A DNA stretch of 64,000 bases from positions 1 through 64,000 of the forward strand of contig CANTFK010000639.1 of the NCBI GenBank assembly GCA_947646735.1. Reading direction: 5' to 3'. Every line of letters starts with the position of its first letter. Positions within the stretch are counted from its first letter, which is position 1. The notes beneath the pieces were generated by a model, which saw only the letters and a program-made list of their open reading frames with translations, was not told where the DNA came from and did not search any database. Position numbers and translations under genes: made by a program. This DNA is from Peronospora farinosa (Eukaryota; Oomycota; Peronosporomycetes; Peronosporales; Peronosporaceae). This document shows positions 28,071-38,700 of the stretch, piece after piece.

Positions 28071-31000
28071 AAAGAGAGAACCGATTGTCTATTTACTGGT
28101 TAGTGCAAGATCTCTGGTAGGTAGTTAACCACACTAGCAAAGCTGGAGGGTCCAGGCATTGCCTACGGCTGGCAGCACGTCTATGAACGCCGGACTGCCC
28201 TCTCGGTTCTGATATAAAGATGTCGTAACATGCAGATAGTTGGGCTCCACGGACGGCTGTGGCCGCCCTGCAATGGAGACGTTTGATGAGCGCCCTCAGT
28301 TGGAGCTGAATCCTATTCCAGATCAAAGTTTCACTGGCTTGTATCGGGATAAGCGCATTGTTAAAAATCCTATCCACGCGAAGTTGCCAGAGCATTGTGA
28401 TAATGACGGTCACTGCGACTTCCCAAATCGTCCTCCAGGCTGTGGCGAATAGATCAATGTCTTCCGGGTACCGGGCTAACAGCTTTGCTGTGACCTGCGG
28501 CGAGATGCGTGGTACGCTACAGTTTGCGCAGTGCTCAAGCCAATCCAGGAGGTGGGTAGGATGTTGAGGTGTACTCTCCCAATGACTGATAAGCCGGGCC
28601 CAGATTGCCTGAGCACGGGGACATCTCCAAAAGAGATGCTCCTGGGTTTCCTTTTGGCCTACACATTCCAAATATGTGCATGATCCGTCCGGGGGTCGGT
28701 TTTGGTACCAAAAGTTTAGCTGTCCGGTAGCGTGTCGATATCGTGTCCATAGCTGGTATTCCGTTACCGCATGACCGTAATCCCATAGCTGAGCCGGCGT
28801 GACATCTAAAGCTGTGCGTTGCCACCTCGTAGTCTGGCTCTTGGTGGCGAGCCGATCGACGACCTGCTTCAGCGGTGCTGCGAGACCGCGCTTTGTCGCC
28901 TGAAAAGCTTGTTTTTTCAAGAAAGTGAATAGTCGATGGTTGGGGACCGTAGGCGGTGCGGACCACGGATAGTGGTGGATCTGTGGGTTGAAAAAAAAAC
29001 CCCATGTCGGCTGAGCTTGCTCTCCGCTTGTTGGGTGAGCTCCTGCGATTTCCCTTTCACCAGCGGCGGAGCGCCGTCGAAAACCCAAGTTATGCCATTG
29101 TGGCATTGAGTGAGCTCCCAACTTTGGGGGTGAGTAGATTCAACTGAGAGAGAGAAACCCCGAACCTTAACTGGTCTTACCAGCTCCCACGAGATGGCTT
29201 GCGTGAATGGTGGCTGTTGCCTTAGCCGCAATGACATTGAGCACCCTACCGGATTTCCCACTGCTAGTGGCGGCGACGAAAGTAAAATTATGATCGCCCA
29301 TTCTCGAAGTTTCGCATGCGAATGGCGGGGGTCATGGACATCCGTGCCAATGCCGCTGAAGACGTATTCTTGGGGGCCTGTCCGCTGGATGTGGAGTTGT
29401 TCGAGGGAGACATCACGAATTCTGTTATATTTGGATCGGGACAGCTCGAGCGCCTGCGGTGAGAGAATTCAAGGATTATCACTCCACTGAAACGTCTGCC
29501 TAAAAATCGTTAATTTCCTGAGGCCAAATCCCATTCCCGTGAGGCCGCCAGGGAAGGGGCTCAGAGAGGTGCAGTATCCAGTCATTTTCCTCCCACCAAC
29601 TGGTCGATGATGACCGAAGGTTCGGTAGATGTTCTTGTATTCGTGCTAGGATTACCTCCGTTTGCGCGATGTCTGGCCGTAATGTGCAGCCGAGTTCATG
29701 GATCAAATCTGGATAACGCTCGAACGACGGCGATACGATGTGTTTTACGCTCGGTCGATGCGGGCTGATGCTCGTGTTACGTGCACCATGCGTATTCCAG
29801 GACACCCACGCTGTGAGATACATATCCTCCGGCCGAGTTAGTGCCAGAAGCGCGTGTTTCACTCGCTGAGTTTTAATGGAGATGGGGACGGAAACTAGGC
29901 CAATTCCTCCTGCCCTCCGGGGAGTGTAAAGTAAGCCTGGAGCGACTTTGTGTCTCCTAGGTTCGATCTTGTTGGACGATTTCCAGAGAAATTGTTTATA
30001 GAGGTGATCCAATTGTTTTAGCGCCCAGCCGGGGGGCTCGAAGACCGCTGCTGTGAACAAATCCCGGGGAGAACAATCGTATTGAGTATAAGGACACGGT
30101 GCTCGAGAGTCGTTGATACTCGCGTTGCAGTGAGGAGGCGGCGCTGTGTATTTTTGATGCGGAGAGCCCAATTAATATTACGCAACTTTCCTGTCCCCAC
30201 TTGATATCCGAGATATATTGTAGCTGTTGACGGAGCAATCACTGCAATTCCTTGGTACGTGAGTTGATGGATAGCCGTATTTAAGAATATGATTTGGCTT
30301 TTAGTTGGTTGCACTTGCAACCCCGATAGCCGTCCAAACTCAGTAATAATTTCCATTGCCGGTCGTAGTAAATTTGCTTAGTGAAGAAATAATGTGGAGT
30401 CGTCGACGAACCTCGAAAAGATGTGACTTTGTGTGTGTGATCCCTGAAGTGTGAGCCCCTGAAGTTGGGGCGACGTTTGTAATGCAACTGCCAATGTCTC
30501 TACTACCAACAGAAAAAGAAGGGGAGCTAGAGGACAGCCCTTCCGAATACCCGACCTAATTCCCCGAATTGAAGAAAGCTCACCATTGACTGAAAACCGT
30601 GCTGTCGTATTGGTATGAAGCCGTTTATTTAGCGCAAGAAATATTTCGTCAAAGCCGAAGACTCGAAGCGCTTTACCATAAAGTCTCGGCCGACTGTATC
30701 GTAGACCTTCCGAAAATCCAATAAGACAATGGCGCGGCTGGCGTCGGCCTTTAATGTGCTCTCCTCACGTGCGCTTTGGAGATGAGCGAGCATCATGGAT
30801 ACCGTCTTTTGCATTTGTCGTCCGTGACCAAAACCTTGTTGAAAAGATCCAATGAAATGCGGCAGACACGACTGCATACGAGTCGCCAAGACCTTCGCAA
30901 TAACCTTGTACCCCTTTTGCAAAAGGGAAATCGGCCGATAGTCCATTGCGTTGTCAGAATCTCCTTTTTACGTAGTGAAATGATAAGCGCTTCCATGAAT

Positions 31001-31453
31001 GACTTGGGTGGGTGTGCCCCTTGAATGATTTCGTTAGCTATCTCCACCAGCGGCAAAACTAACAGCGATTGGAGATCCTTATACAGATCATTCCCTAAGC
31101 CGTCGGTTCCTGGGGAGTGCTCGTATTGCGAGGACCACCTCGGCTTCCGTTATAATTGCCATAAGGGCGCCGTTTTCAGCGGTGGTCACAATGCGGTCGG
31201 GCGGGAGAAGAGCCGTACGCAGTTCCGTATCTGGGACGGTACGGTGACTCTTCCCCAGCACATGATCCCATTCAGAACCAAATTTGTCGGCAATACTGCA
31301 ACCGACCGGGAACGGATTACCGTGGAGTCTCCTGATGGCGGTAACGCGTTGATCGCTTTCCCAATCTGAAACTTGTTTAAATTTCTTGCGAAGTTTGTCG
31401 GTTGTTCGTTGAAGCAAGAGGCCGACCCGACTGATGTGAGCCTCCTGTTGATC
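28071..31453 (-). mobile_element. Older LINE, 3' half (reverse transcriptase side)
   Basis: This minus-strand non-LTR retrotransposon segment directly abuts the truncated satellite array. Its 3' end follows the last stop codon (28093-28095) by about 22 bases with no poly(A). It is the downstream half of an element whose upstream half resumes at 40986. The two halves were separated by the insertion of a second LINE at the duplicated 14-mer 31454-31467/40972-40985. Many frameshifts and stops mark it as old and inactive. It has no RNase H domain after the zinc-finger tail, unlike the inserted LINE. Confidence 0.85.
28093..31417 (-). pseudogene. Decayed LINE reverse transcriptase with zinc-finger tail
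   Basis: Read on the minus strand, the frames cover a linker (31417-31088), then reverse transcriptase blocks in shifting frames. These include DYRPISLLQKGYKVI near 30940, a catalytic-aspartate block LLDFRKVYDT near 30720-30700, GCPLAPLLF near 30530 and an FVDD box near 30410 (the active-site motif, usually F/YADD). The frame 30171-29500 is the thumb and connection region. The 342-codon frame 29121-28093 carries a C-x4-C...H-x4-C zinc-binding tail (CTYLEC, HLFWRC) typical of LINE C-termini. At least four frameshifts separate these pieces, so no full-length enzyme can be made. In an intact element this protein would copy the RNA into the target site by target-primed reverse transcription. Confidence 0.85.
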
Positions 31454-31467
31454 CTCATGTTGGACTT
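31454..31467. repeat. Target-site duplication, left copy (14 bp)
   Basis: The 14-mer ctcatgttggactt here is repeated exactly at 40972-40985. Between the copies lies a plus-strand LINE. Outside them the minus-strand older LINE continues from its endonuclease (right) into its reverse transcriptase (left). This is the classical signature of target-primed insertion. Confidence 0.92.
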
Positions 31468-31538
31468 GGCACTTCCTGATTTGCGGCTAAGTACGCAGAC
31501 GAATTACTGGGCACGAGGAAGGGTACCTTTTTTTTACC

Positions 31539-32489
31539 ATGAACTCTGACGACGGCGATGTGCCGCTGGGCGATGCTCCTTCACCACTTAAGAGCCAAGG
31601 TGCACAAGTGCATTGGAAACAAGTGCCTGGTCCTGGGCCAGCGGCGGCTGGTCGGGTCTCGTTCGCGACTGCGGTCAACGGCCTCGGCAACCGCATCGAC
31701 CCCGACGAATGTATCGACCCCGACGAATGTATCGACCCCGACGAATGTATCGACCCCGACGAATGTATCGACCCCGACGAATGTATCGACCCCGACGAAT
31801 GTATCGACCCCGACGAATGTATCGACCCCGACGAATGTATCGACCCCGACGAATGTATCGACCCCGACGAATGTATCGACCCCGACGAATGTATCGACCC
31901 CGACGAATGTATCGACCCCGACGAATGTATCGACCCCGACGAATGTATCGACCCCGACGAATGTATCGACCCCGACGAATGTATCGACCCCGACGAATGT
32001 ATCGACCCCGACGAATGTATCGACCCCGACGAATGTATCGACCCCGACGAATGTATCGACCCCGACGAATGTATCGACCCCGACGAATGTATCGACCCCG
32101 ACGAATGTATCGACCCCGACGAATGTATCGACCCCGACGAATGTATCGACCCCGACGAATGTATCGACCCCGACGAATGTATCGACCCCGACGAATGTAT
32201 CGACCCCGACGAATGTATCGACCCCGACGAATGTATCGACCCCGACGAATGTATCGACCCCGGCGTACCTAACGGACCCGGCGGAAAAAACGACCCTGGC
32301 GAACCTACCAGCCTTGGCAACAGAAAAGGCCCCGTCGACCACAGCGCCTCGACTCCGGCGGAGGTCGGTGGGTCGCAAGACCAACGTGCTTTACTGGTGC
32401 GCACAGCTTCGAGACCTTGGATTGATAAGGTGGATGATGATCTGCGTCCAATGATTCCACTTGAGGAGGAGGCGCTCGCAGCTGGTTGA
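31539..32489 (+). CDS. LINE ORF1 first frame with (IDPDEC)31 repeat
   Basis: This 316-residue frame starts at the first ATG of the element, preceded by a T-rich run and 'acc'. About 50 residues of unique N-terminus lead into 31 tandem IDPDEC hexapeptides, followed by about 75 residues rich in Gly, Pro and charged residues. The repeat makes the protein strongly acidic with one Cys every six residues. The frame ends in TGA at 32487-32489, whose last A is the first base of the ATG of the next frame (TGATG). It could be a separate protein or the N-terminal part of a gag-like ORF1 split by mutation. The repeat is open in several frames because 18 is a multiple of three, so openness alone does not prove translation. 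Confidence 0.6.
   Translation: MNSDDGDVPLGDAPSPLKSQGAQVHWKQVPGPGPAAAGRVSFATAVNGLGNRIDPDECIDPDECIDPDECIDPDECIDPDECIDPDECIDPDECIDPDECIDPDECIDPDECIDPDECIDPDECIDPDECIDPDECIDPDECIDPDECIDPDECIDPDECIDPDECIDPDECIDPDECIDPDECIDPDECIDPDECIDPDECIDPDECIDPDECIDPDECIDPDECIDPDECIDPDECIDPGVPNGPGGKNDPGEPTSLGNRKGPVDHSASTPAEVGGSQDQRALLVRTASRPWIDKVDDDLRPMIPLEEEALAAG
31695..32252. repeat. Perfect 18-bp minisatellite, 31 copies
   Basis: The unit atcgaccccgacgaatgt is repeated 31 times without a visible mismatch (558 bp), followed by a partial unit atcgacccc. It sits inside the first frame of the inserted LINE and encodes IDPDEC. The bases flanking it in the element are unique. Confidence 0.97.
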
Positions 32490-33388
32490 TGGAAGGCATT
32501 GTACTTCCGTCACCGCCCGGTTTTATGGTATGCACGCACCCAAGAGCCACGCGGGTTGCGATGCTTGATTTTTTTGAGGAATACCTTGAAGGCAAGGTCA
32601 TCGCGCTTGTGCCTCCTTCCGTCCGTATGCCTCAGCATATTGCTGAGAAAACGTTGCTCCTACAACTGCTGGAACGCCGCGAAGGGGAGACGACTTCCGA
32701 TCCACTTAGTCGGGAGCTAGTCAAGAGGGCAAAGCGCACGTGTTACAATTCGGACACTCGACGCCTCACCTTTATTCTGCCTGACCAGGCGGCTGCGGCG
32801 AGCTGGCATACAAAATTCATTTCATTTCGTGGTACTCGCCTTCAACTATTGTGTCCAGCAACCATGGAGAGGGATGACATCACTACTTCATTGACGTCCA
32901 GTACTACTTCAAGTCGCAACATTCTGCAGTATCAAGTGAGAATTTTGGTTCATGGCGTGGCCGCGAGCACTGTCCAAGCTATCCTCTCGTCGAGTGTGTC
33001 ATGCTCGGTGACGTCGGTGGTTCGGGGGTTTCTGAATGGGACAGAGGCGTACGATTCCAACTTCTTTGTCGCTACCTTTAATACCGTTTCATGTTCCGAA
33101 GAGATTAAGTTGGTGACACACATCAAGACTCTCAACACGACACTTTTTATTCATCATCATCGTCATTTCCAACGGGTCCCCTGTTTTTCTTGTTATACGC
33201 CGTATCATTCAAGTGCAAAATGCGCCGCCAGCAGGGGCGGTTTCTTATTTGAGCATCACCGCGAATTCATCGGTACTCACCATGTTGCCAAAACAGTCAG
33301 CGTCTTGACTTTTCAGCACCTCGATGTGAACGAGCGCCTGCAGCATGTCGCCGGCCTGGCAGGCAACTACGGCCAAGCTGAAGGATGA
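32489..33388 (+). CDS. LINE ORF1 gag-like protein with CCHC zinc knuckle
   Basis: This frame of about 299 residues starts at the ATG that overlaps the preceding stop (TGATG). The central part resembles the nucleic-acid-binding region of LINE ORF1 or gag proteins in layout. A clear retroviral-type knuckle is encoded at 33182-33223, with Cys, Cys, His and Cys spaced C-x2-C-x4-H-x4-C (CFSCYTPYHSSAKC). ORF1 proteins of this class coat the element RNA. After the knuckle the frame runs into unrelated residues and ends at 33388, while a Ser/Ala/Lys-rich continuation is open in another frame from 33345. A frameshift near 33345-33390 is therefore likely. Confidence 0.7.
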   Translation: MEGIVLPSPPGFMVCTHPRATRVAMLDFFEEYLEGKVIALVPPSVRMPQHIAEKTLLLQLLERREGETTSDPLSRELVKRAKRTCYNSDTRRLTFILPDQAAAASWHTKFISFRGTRLQLLCPATMERDDITTSLTSSTTSSRNILQYQVRILVHGVAASTVQAILSSSVSCSVTSVVRGFLNGTEAYDSNFFVATFNTVSCSEEIKLVTHIKTLNTTLFIHHHRHFQRVPCFSCYTPYHSSAKCAASRGGFLFEHHREFIGTHHVAKTVSVLTFQHLDVNERLQHVAGLAGNYGQAEG

Positions 33389-35589
33389 AGCTTGCAAGGC
33401 ACCACTGTTAACCAAGATCTCACAGAATTTTTCGAGAGACTGTCCAAGGGAGGATACACCCCCCTCTTCTCCCCGTGGACAGCCAGCGGCGAGTGGCGAT
33501 GCCCCACGTGCCGCTGGTCCTACTACTGACGGGTGGTTTGACCCAGGTGCGAACAAGAAAAAGCGGGACTCGCGTCCCAACGCGGCTTCAACTACTCAAG
33601 CGGCGACTTCTAATGCTACACCGCTACGACGTCCGAGGTCAAAAGCAGCTGAGGGGACCAGCAAGTCGTCGACCCAAGGGTCGGCATCTACCGCCAAGCA
33701 GAGCGCGACGAACTAGGTTAAAGTGGCTACGAAACCTTCCTCACCTACTAAGCCAGCAGTTTCTACGAAAGGAAGAGCACCCGCGGCCACTTATTCCGTG
33801 ACATCAGCCGCCACTACCTAGGCTACTAAGCAGCGTGCGCAGGCGGTAGCTGAACTGGACCACCTGATCGGAGGTGATCGTACGGCTTCCACGGCAAATC
33901 AGGCAACGGACACTGTTGCAGTTCTTTCTACGTCTGAGAAGTCATCCAAGGTTACGGCTTTAGCGGTGGCTCAATCTTAAGTTGCGGACGCACAACGCAC
34001 AGTCGAACTACTGACTTCAACCGCTGCAAAAAAGAAGTTCAATGCCGAAAATAAGAAAGCTTGCTACTTCGAGGCTCACGCTCATGCGTTGGAATTAGCT
34101 ATTGATCGCGAAGCTACAGGTCTCGACCTTAATACAGCTCTCGACGATGTCAATGGTGACTTGCCTACATTGGAGTACAAATATCGCACCGCTGGTGCAG
34201 AGGCGAACAGAGCGGAGACAGCAGCAGCAACGGCCACGAACAAACTACTAAAATTGACACGCCGCTTGACAAAAATTACACCGAAAGAGACGCCCGAGAT
34301 CGAGCATGCGGTTAAGGGGGGTTGTCCCACCGCCGAGCGAGATGCCAGCTGCGACGGCAGAGAAAATTAGGGAAAGAGGTCGCGCGACGATACAGCGAAT
34401 GTTGTCGTCTTATGTTCGCCGCAAACGGAGCATGCCAAGTGTGACGACCAAGGCAGTACCGGGTGCGGTCCCACCTGGGGTTGCATCACCTGATTCGGCT
34501 CCATTGGAAATTTCTCCGACATGCCCCCAGGACCCGGACTACTTGGAACACCATGATCTCGATGTAAGTATGGCGGTAAGCAAATCTACGTTTGGAAATA
34601 CCATGCGCATGGATGATATTGATGGAGGGGCCGTAACGCCTCCCCCATGCGCCGCCAGTGTCCCTATACCAGCGGAGCTAGCTAAAGCTATTGAAGACGA
34701 GCTCAAGGCCTACTCAGGAAATATAGCTGACCCAGCCATGGGCACTTACGGTCTGCTGACACGACCCATTGGCTCTAATGAGGTATCGAGTACACAGGTG
34801 GCACTTAGAACCCCGATGGATTTCATCCGCACTCAAGATACTCACGATCATACGTTACGTGCAACTAGAGTGCGCAAGGTGCCTGACACTGCATCGGCTG
34901 CAGTAGCGGCCGCCGCTGTGCCGGAGGGCACGAAACACATTTCGGCGAACACTGCTGCGATTCGTAGATGGGTTTCTCAGCGCAAAGTGGTTTCTGCGGT
35001 ACCCACTACACTGCCAGTTGGTCCAAAGGGTCAATCCGCATGGATTAAAGCGTGTGCATTGGAATTGGCGGCACTTGTCAGTGACCTGCCGCACTCAATT
35101 GCTTACCTCGCCTCGATGTCGAGGGAATCCCTCCAAACCTTTGGACATTCTATCAACAGCGAGTCTAAATTGTCTGTGATACGCCAACATACCACACACG
35201 CTGATGAAAAGCTTCGAGAGCTGTGTTTGGGTTGGGCTGCAACGGCAGAAGGTCAGTCTGGGCAAATTCGATGGAAGACGACGGACAACATAACGCGCTG
35301 GAGAAAATTCCGCAAATTACAGCCGGAGTTGCTGTGCGCGACTGTCGTGGAACCGCTTCCGGACTTGGATCAATGGGGCGTCCTCAATGTCCTGTGTGTA
35401 TTGCTATCTCATCTTGCACCTGTCGAGGATGAGACAAAGGTGGTGATGCCACAGTCCAAAGCGGCATTATACCACCTCTCTAAAGAGGTGCGCGCGGCTG
35501 TATCCAGCATTTTATGCAAACCTGCCAACTGGCAGCCGGCGATTGACCTTATTGCCCGCGATGGTCAGCTGCTGGACCTTCAGTACTGA
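33389..35589 (+). pseudogene. Remainder of LINE ORF1 region, interrupted
   Basis: Three pieces continue ORF1. The frame 33345-33716 is Ser/Thr/Lys/Pro-rich and ends in TAG. The frame 34089-34370 is in the same phase and is an Ala/Glu-rich coiled-coil-like segment (ELAIDREATGLDL at its start). The frame 34306-35589 is in a different phase and gives about 427 codons ending in TGA at 35587-35589. In-frame stops near 33714 and 33979 and a frameshift near 34310-34370 interrupt it. I do not recognise a named domain in the 427-codon part. Together with the upstream frames, the ORF1 region spans about 4 kb, which is long for a LINE ORF1. Confidence 0.55.
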
Positions 35590-35746
35590 GGGCACCTCGG
35601 CTGCGCAAGGGGCTGATTCGGTAGGGGGGGCGGATCCCAGTCCCTCTTTTCCATATTCTGTAGGGGGATTTAGATCGCTAGACAGGGTTGAGTCTTCTTC
35701 CTTTCACCCTCCAAGGGCAGATACACTTCGACTTCGTCATCGGGGC

Positions 35747-38700
35747 ATGTTGAAGACTTCTCAAAAGCCACGCGAAAACAGCATCGGTCTGCATTCACAA
35801 AATGTCGCGGGATTCCCCAAGCATCCGGAACGCTGTGCAGAATGGTTTGGCCATTTTAGGCAGCGCGAATCACGGGGTGCTATCGACTTGGTCCTATTAC
35901 AAGAAACGCGGGTCTCTGTTGGTGAAGCAGCAAGTCTGAACAAGTTTTACAACACCACATGGGGCTTCGTGGACAAGCCCGGACGCACTCGATGGACCGA
36001 GTCCGAAGCAGCGCGTGGAGGGGCTGCGATTTTACTGAATCCGTACTCGTCGATTACTGAGATGGAACCGTGGCATGAGATACATTGAACACCGCACTGG
36101 ATGGCTGTCCAAATTAATATTCGAAGCGAGACCGTTCTTGTTGTCAACGTATATGCCCCGAGTGGTAAGCCTGAACGGGAGGCGTTTTTCGAGATGCTTC
36201 GCCATCACCTGCTGGATCACGACGGACCCTTGTTCGTGGGCGGGGATTTTAACTGCACATTGGTGCCTCGACTTGACCGATCTTTTGTCTCGCCGCCCGG
36301 CAGACATGATTCGCAGGCGCTGAGACGGCTTCTAGGTCGCGCACAACTTTGCGATGTACTCGAAGATGACATGGAGCGAGCGGAAGAAGAGAGGGCCGTA
36401 GCAGCCTTTCATGCGGCGGCACACACCTATTTCTACACTTTGCCTGGAGGTGGATCAGCCAGTTCTCGACTTGATCGGTGGTACGTGAGTGCTCTTCATG
36501 CTGATTGGGTTCGAGACGTCGATCTGTCTGTACCTGGCCCAGCCGCTGACCACAATGGAATCAGTATACGGATTGGGGCACCAAGTCATGTTGTGCGCGT
36601 ACGTAAGCCACGGAGCGTATATCCAGTGCCGGGCTGTGCACAAGCGGCCGCGACCAGCGCCATTATTTCGGCCATTGAGCTGGCACAGATTGAAGTTGAT
36701 GAATCCAGCTCAGTTCCGACGTCGGACTATCGAACGGCTAGACGATTGGCCGACTGGTGGGATGGATGGAAGATCAAGTTACGCAAAGTTCTTGTGGCGA
36801 CTACAAAGACAGCCCGCCAAGGTCTGACGCGCAGCTACAGACAGCGACTGAAGCGCCTCTATGTCCGTCTGGATGCGGCGCTATTGGAGGCGCGCTCGTC
36901 AGCTACCTCAATAGCGTGTGCTCAAACGATATGCGACCAACCCAGCCCCGTCGATAATCCTGCGGAACTTCGTCGAAACGTTGCGGAGTGTCGACGATTA
37001 TGGCAGAGAACCAAGAAAGAGCGACTTCTTGTCCAGCACACATACTCTCCAGGCGAGACTTCTCGTCGTTTCTTCGCGCGGGTGTCGACAACATTTCAGG
37101 ACAACACTATCGTTTCTTTGGGTGGGCAAGCTACATACGGGTCGAATCGGTCGCAGGAATTGGCAAATGAAATGGCAGACGGCTGGGAGCATCTTATGAC
37201 TCAATTTTTTGATTGTCCAGATGCTACCGCTGCATTTCTGGAACGAGCCTCCACACCGGTCCGGGTTGATGACTCTATAGTGACGTCAGCTATATCTCCT
37301 GAAGATGTGTGTGCGGCTTTGAAGAGACTTCAACGTGGGAAAGCCGCAGGACCAGATGAAATCAACAACACCTTTTACCGTGATTATGCTGACGCGCTCG
37401 CGCCAATTCTCGCAGCACTGTACACTAGATGGATGGAGTGCAGCGTGTTTCCGACGTCTTTTGGTGAAGCGAACATTCAGTGTCTGAAGAAAACCGCGGC
37501 TTCCACCTTGCCTCTTGATCATCGGCCGATCGCGCTTCTCAACAGTGACTACAAGTTATTTACAAAGATCCTTTCGTTTCGAGTTCGGCCGATGCTGTCG
37601 CATATTGTTCTGCCAGCTCAAGTTGGTTTTGTCCCGAAGCGGTCGATCCATACAGCTCTTGACATTTTTTCGGCGGTTCGCAAAGCGGCGAGTGCTGACA
37701 GCGATCTACACGGATCCATTGTTCTTCTTTCGATTTCGCCAAGGCATACGACACGTTGCAACGTCCGTTTCTACTTTCGGCGTTGACTTGGCATGGCTTC
37801 TCGCCAAAATTCGTAGCAGTCGTGGCGGCATTACACCGAAACACGACATGTCGATTTATTGTGAATGGGTACCGTTCAAGCAGACGTGACGTTCACTGCG
37901 GCATACGGCAAGGGTGCCCTCTTGCTCCTCTTCTTTTTATACTCGCCTTGGATAGTGTCTATCGAGTGATTCAAGAGAGGGATGAAATCCGCGGGATACC
38001 TCTTACTTCTGGGGGGAGAACCACTGACATTAAAATTTCGGGATACGCTGACGACACGGCGGTTTATCTTCGCGATCGGTCTGCGGTTTTGCCTGTTATT
38101 ACGATCCTCGAAGACTTTGCAGCTGTTTCCGGTCTGCTGACGAATCGAGCGAAGTCTATTATCATTGAGCTTGACCCTCGCGGATCATCTTTGCCCTTGG
38201 ACGCGTGTGGCCTCAATGTACAGTCTTCAAGCGGATCATGCAGGTATCTTGGTGTACTTGTTGGCCAACAGGATGCGGTAGCTGACAACTGGTGTAAATG
38301 CATACGATCTCTATGGTGTCGACTTGCACTAGCACGAGAGAAGACTCATACGGTGGAACAACGAGCTCGCATCGCTAGCGCCATCGCGGTGCCCAAAATT
38401 ACCTACTTAGCACGGCACTGCTGGCCACCTCCCGCCATGATTAATAGATTGGAGGGCTTAATTATGGACTTTGTATGGGGAGTCCATGATGGCAAGAGGT
38501 CCCGACCGTGGGTCCCTTCAGAGATGGCTTCACTACCGATACAGCAAGGTGGGCTATCGGTGCCGTGTATTCGTACGGAATTAATGACAATGGCGGCAAC
38601 CGCTGTTGGACAGTGGGCAGCTACAGCTTCTTCGAGAAATTTACTGATCGGAGACTTTCTATGGGGCTCTACTGATTCGGGTCCGGCTTACATCACGCCA

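Noticed and set aside
31695..32252. CRISPR-like regular repeat
   Set aside because: The repeats are directly tandem with no spacers, lie in a retrotransposon reading frame and the genome is eukaryotic.
31487..32404. Long open frames on other phases and strand across the 18-bp repeat
   Set aside because: An 18-bp unit without stops stays open in most frames; only the frame with an upstream ATG, flanking unique coding sequence and element strand was kept.
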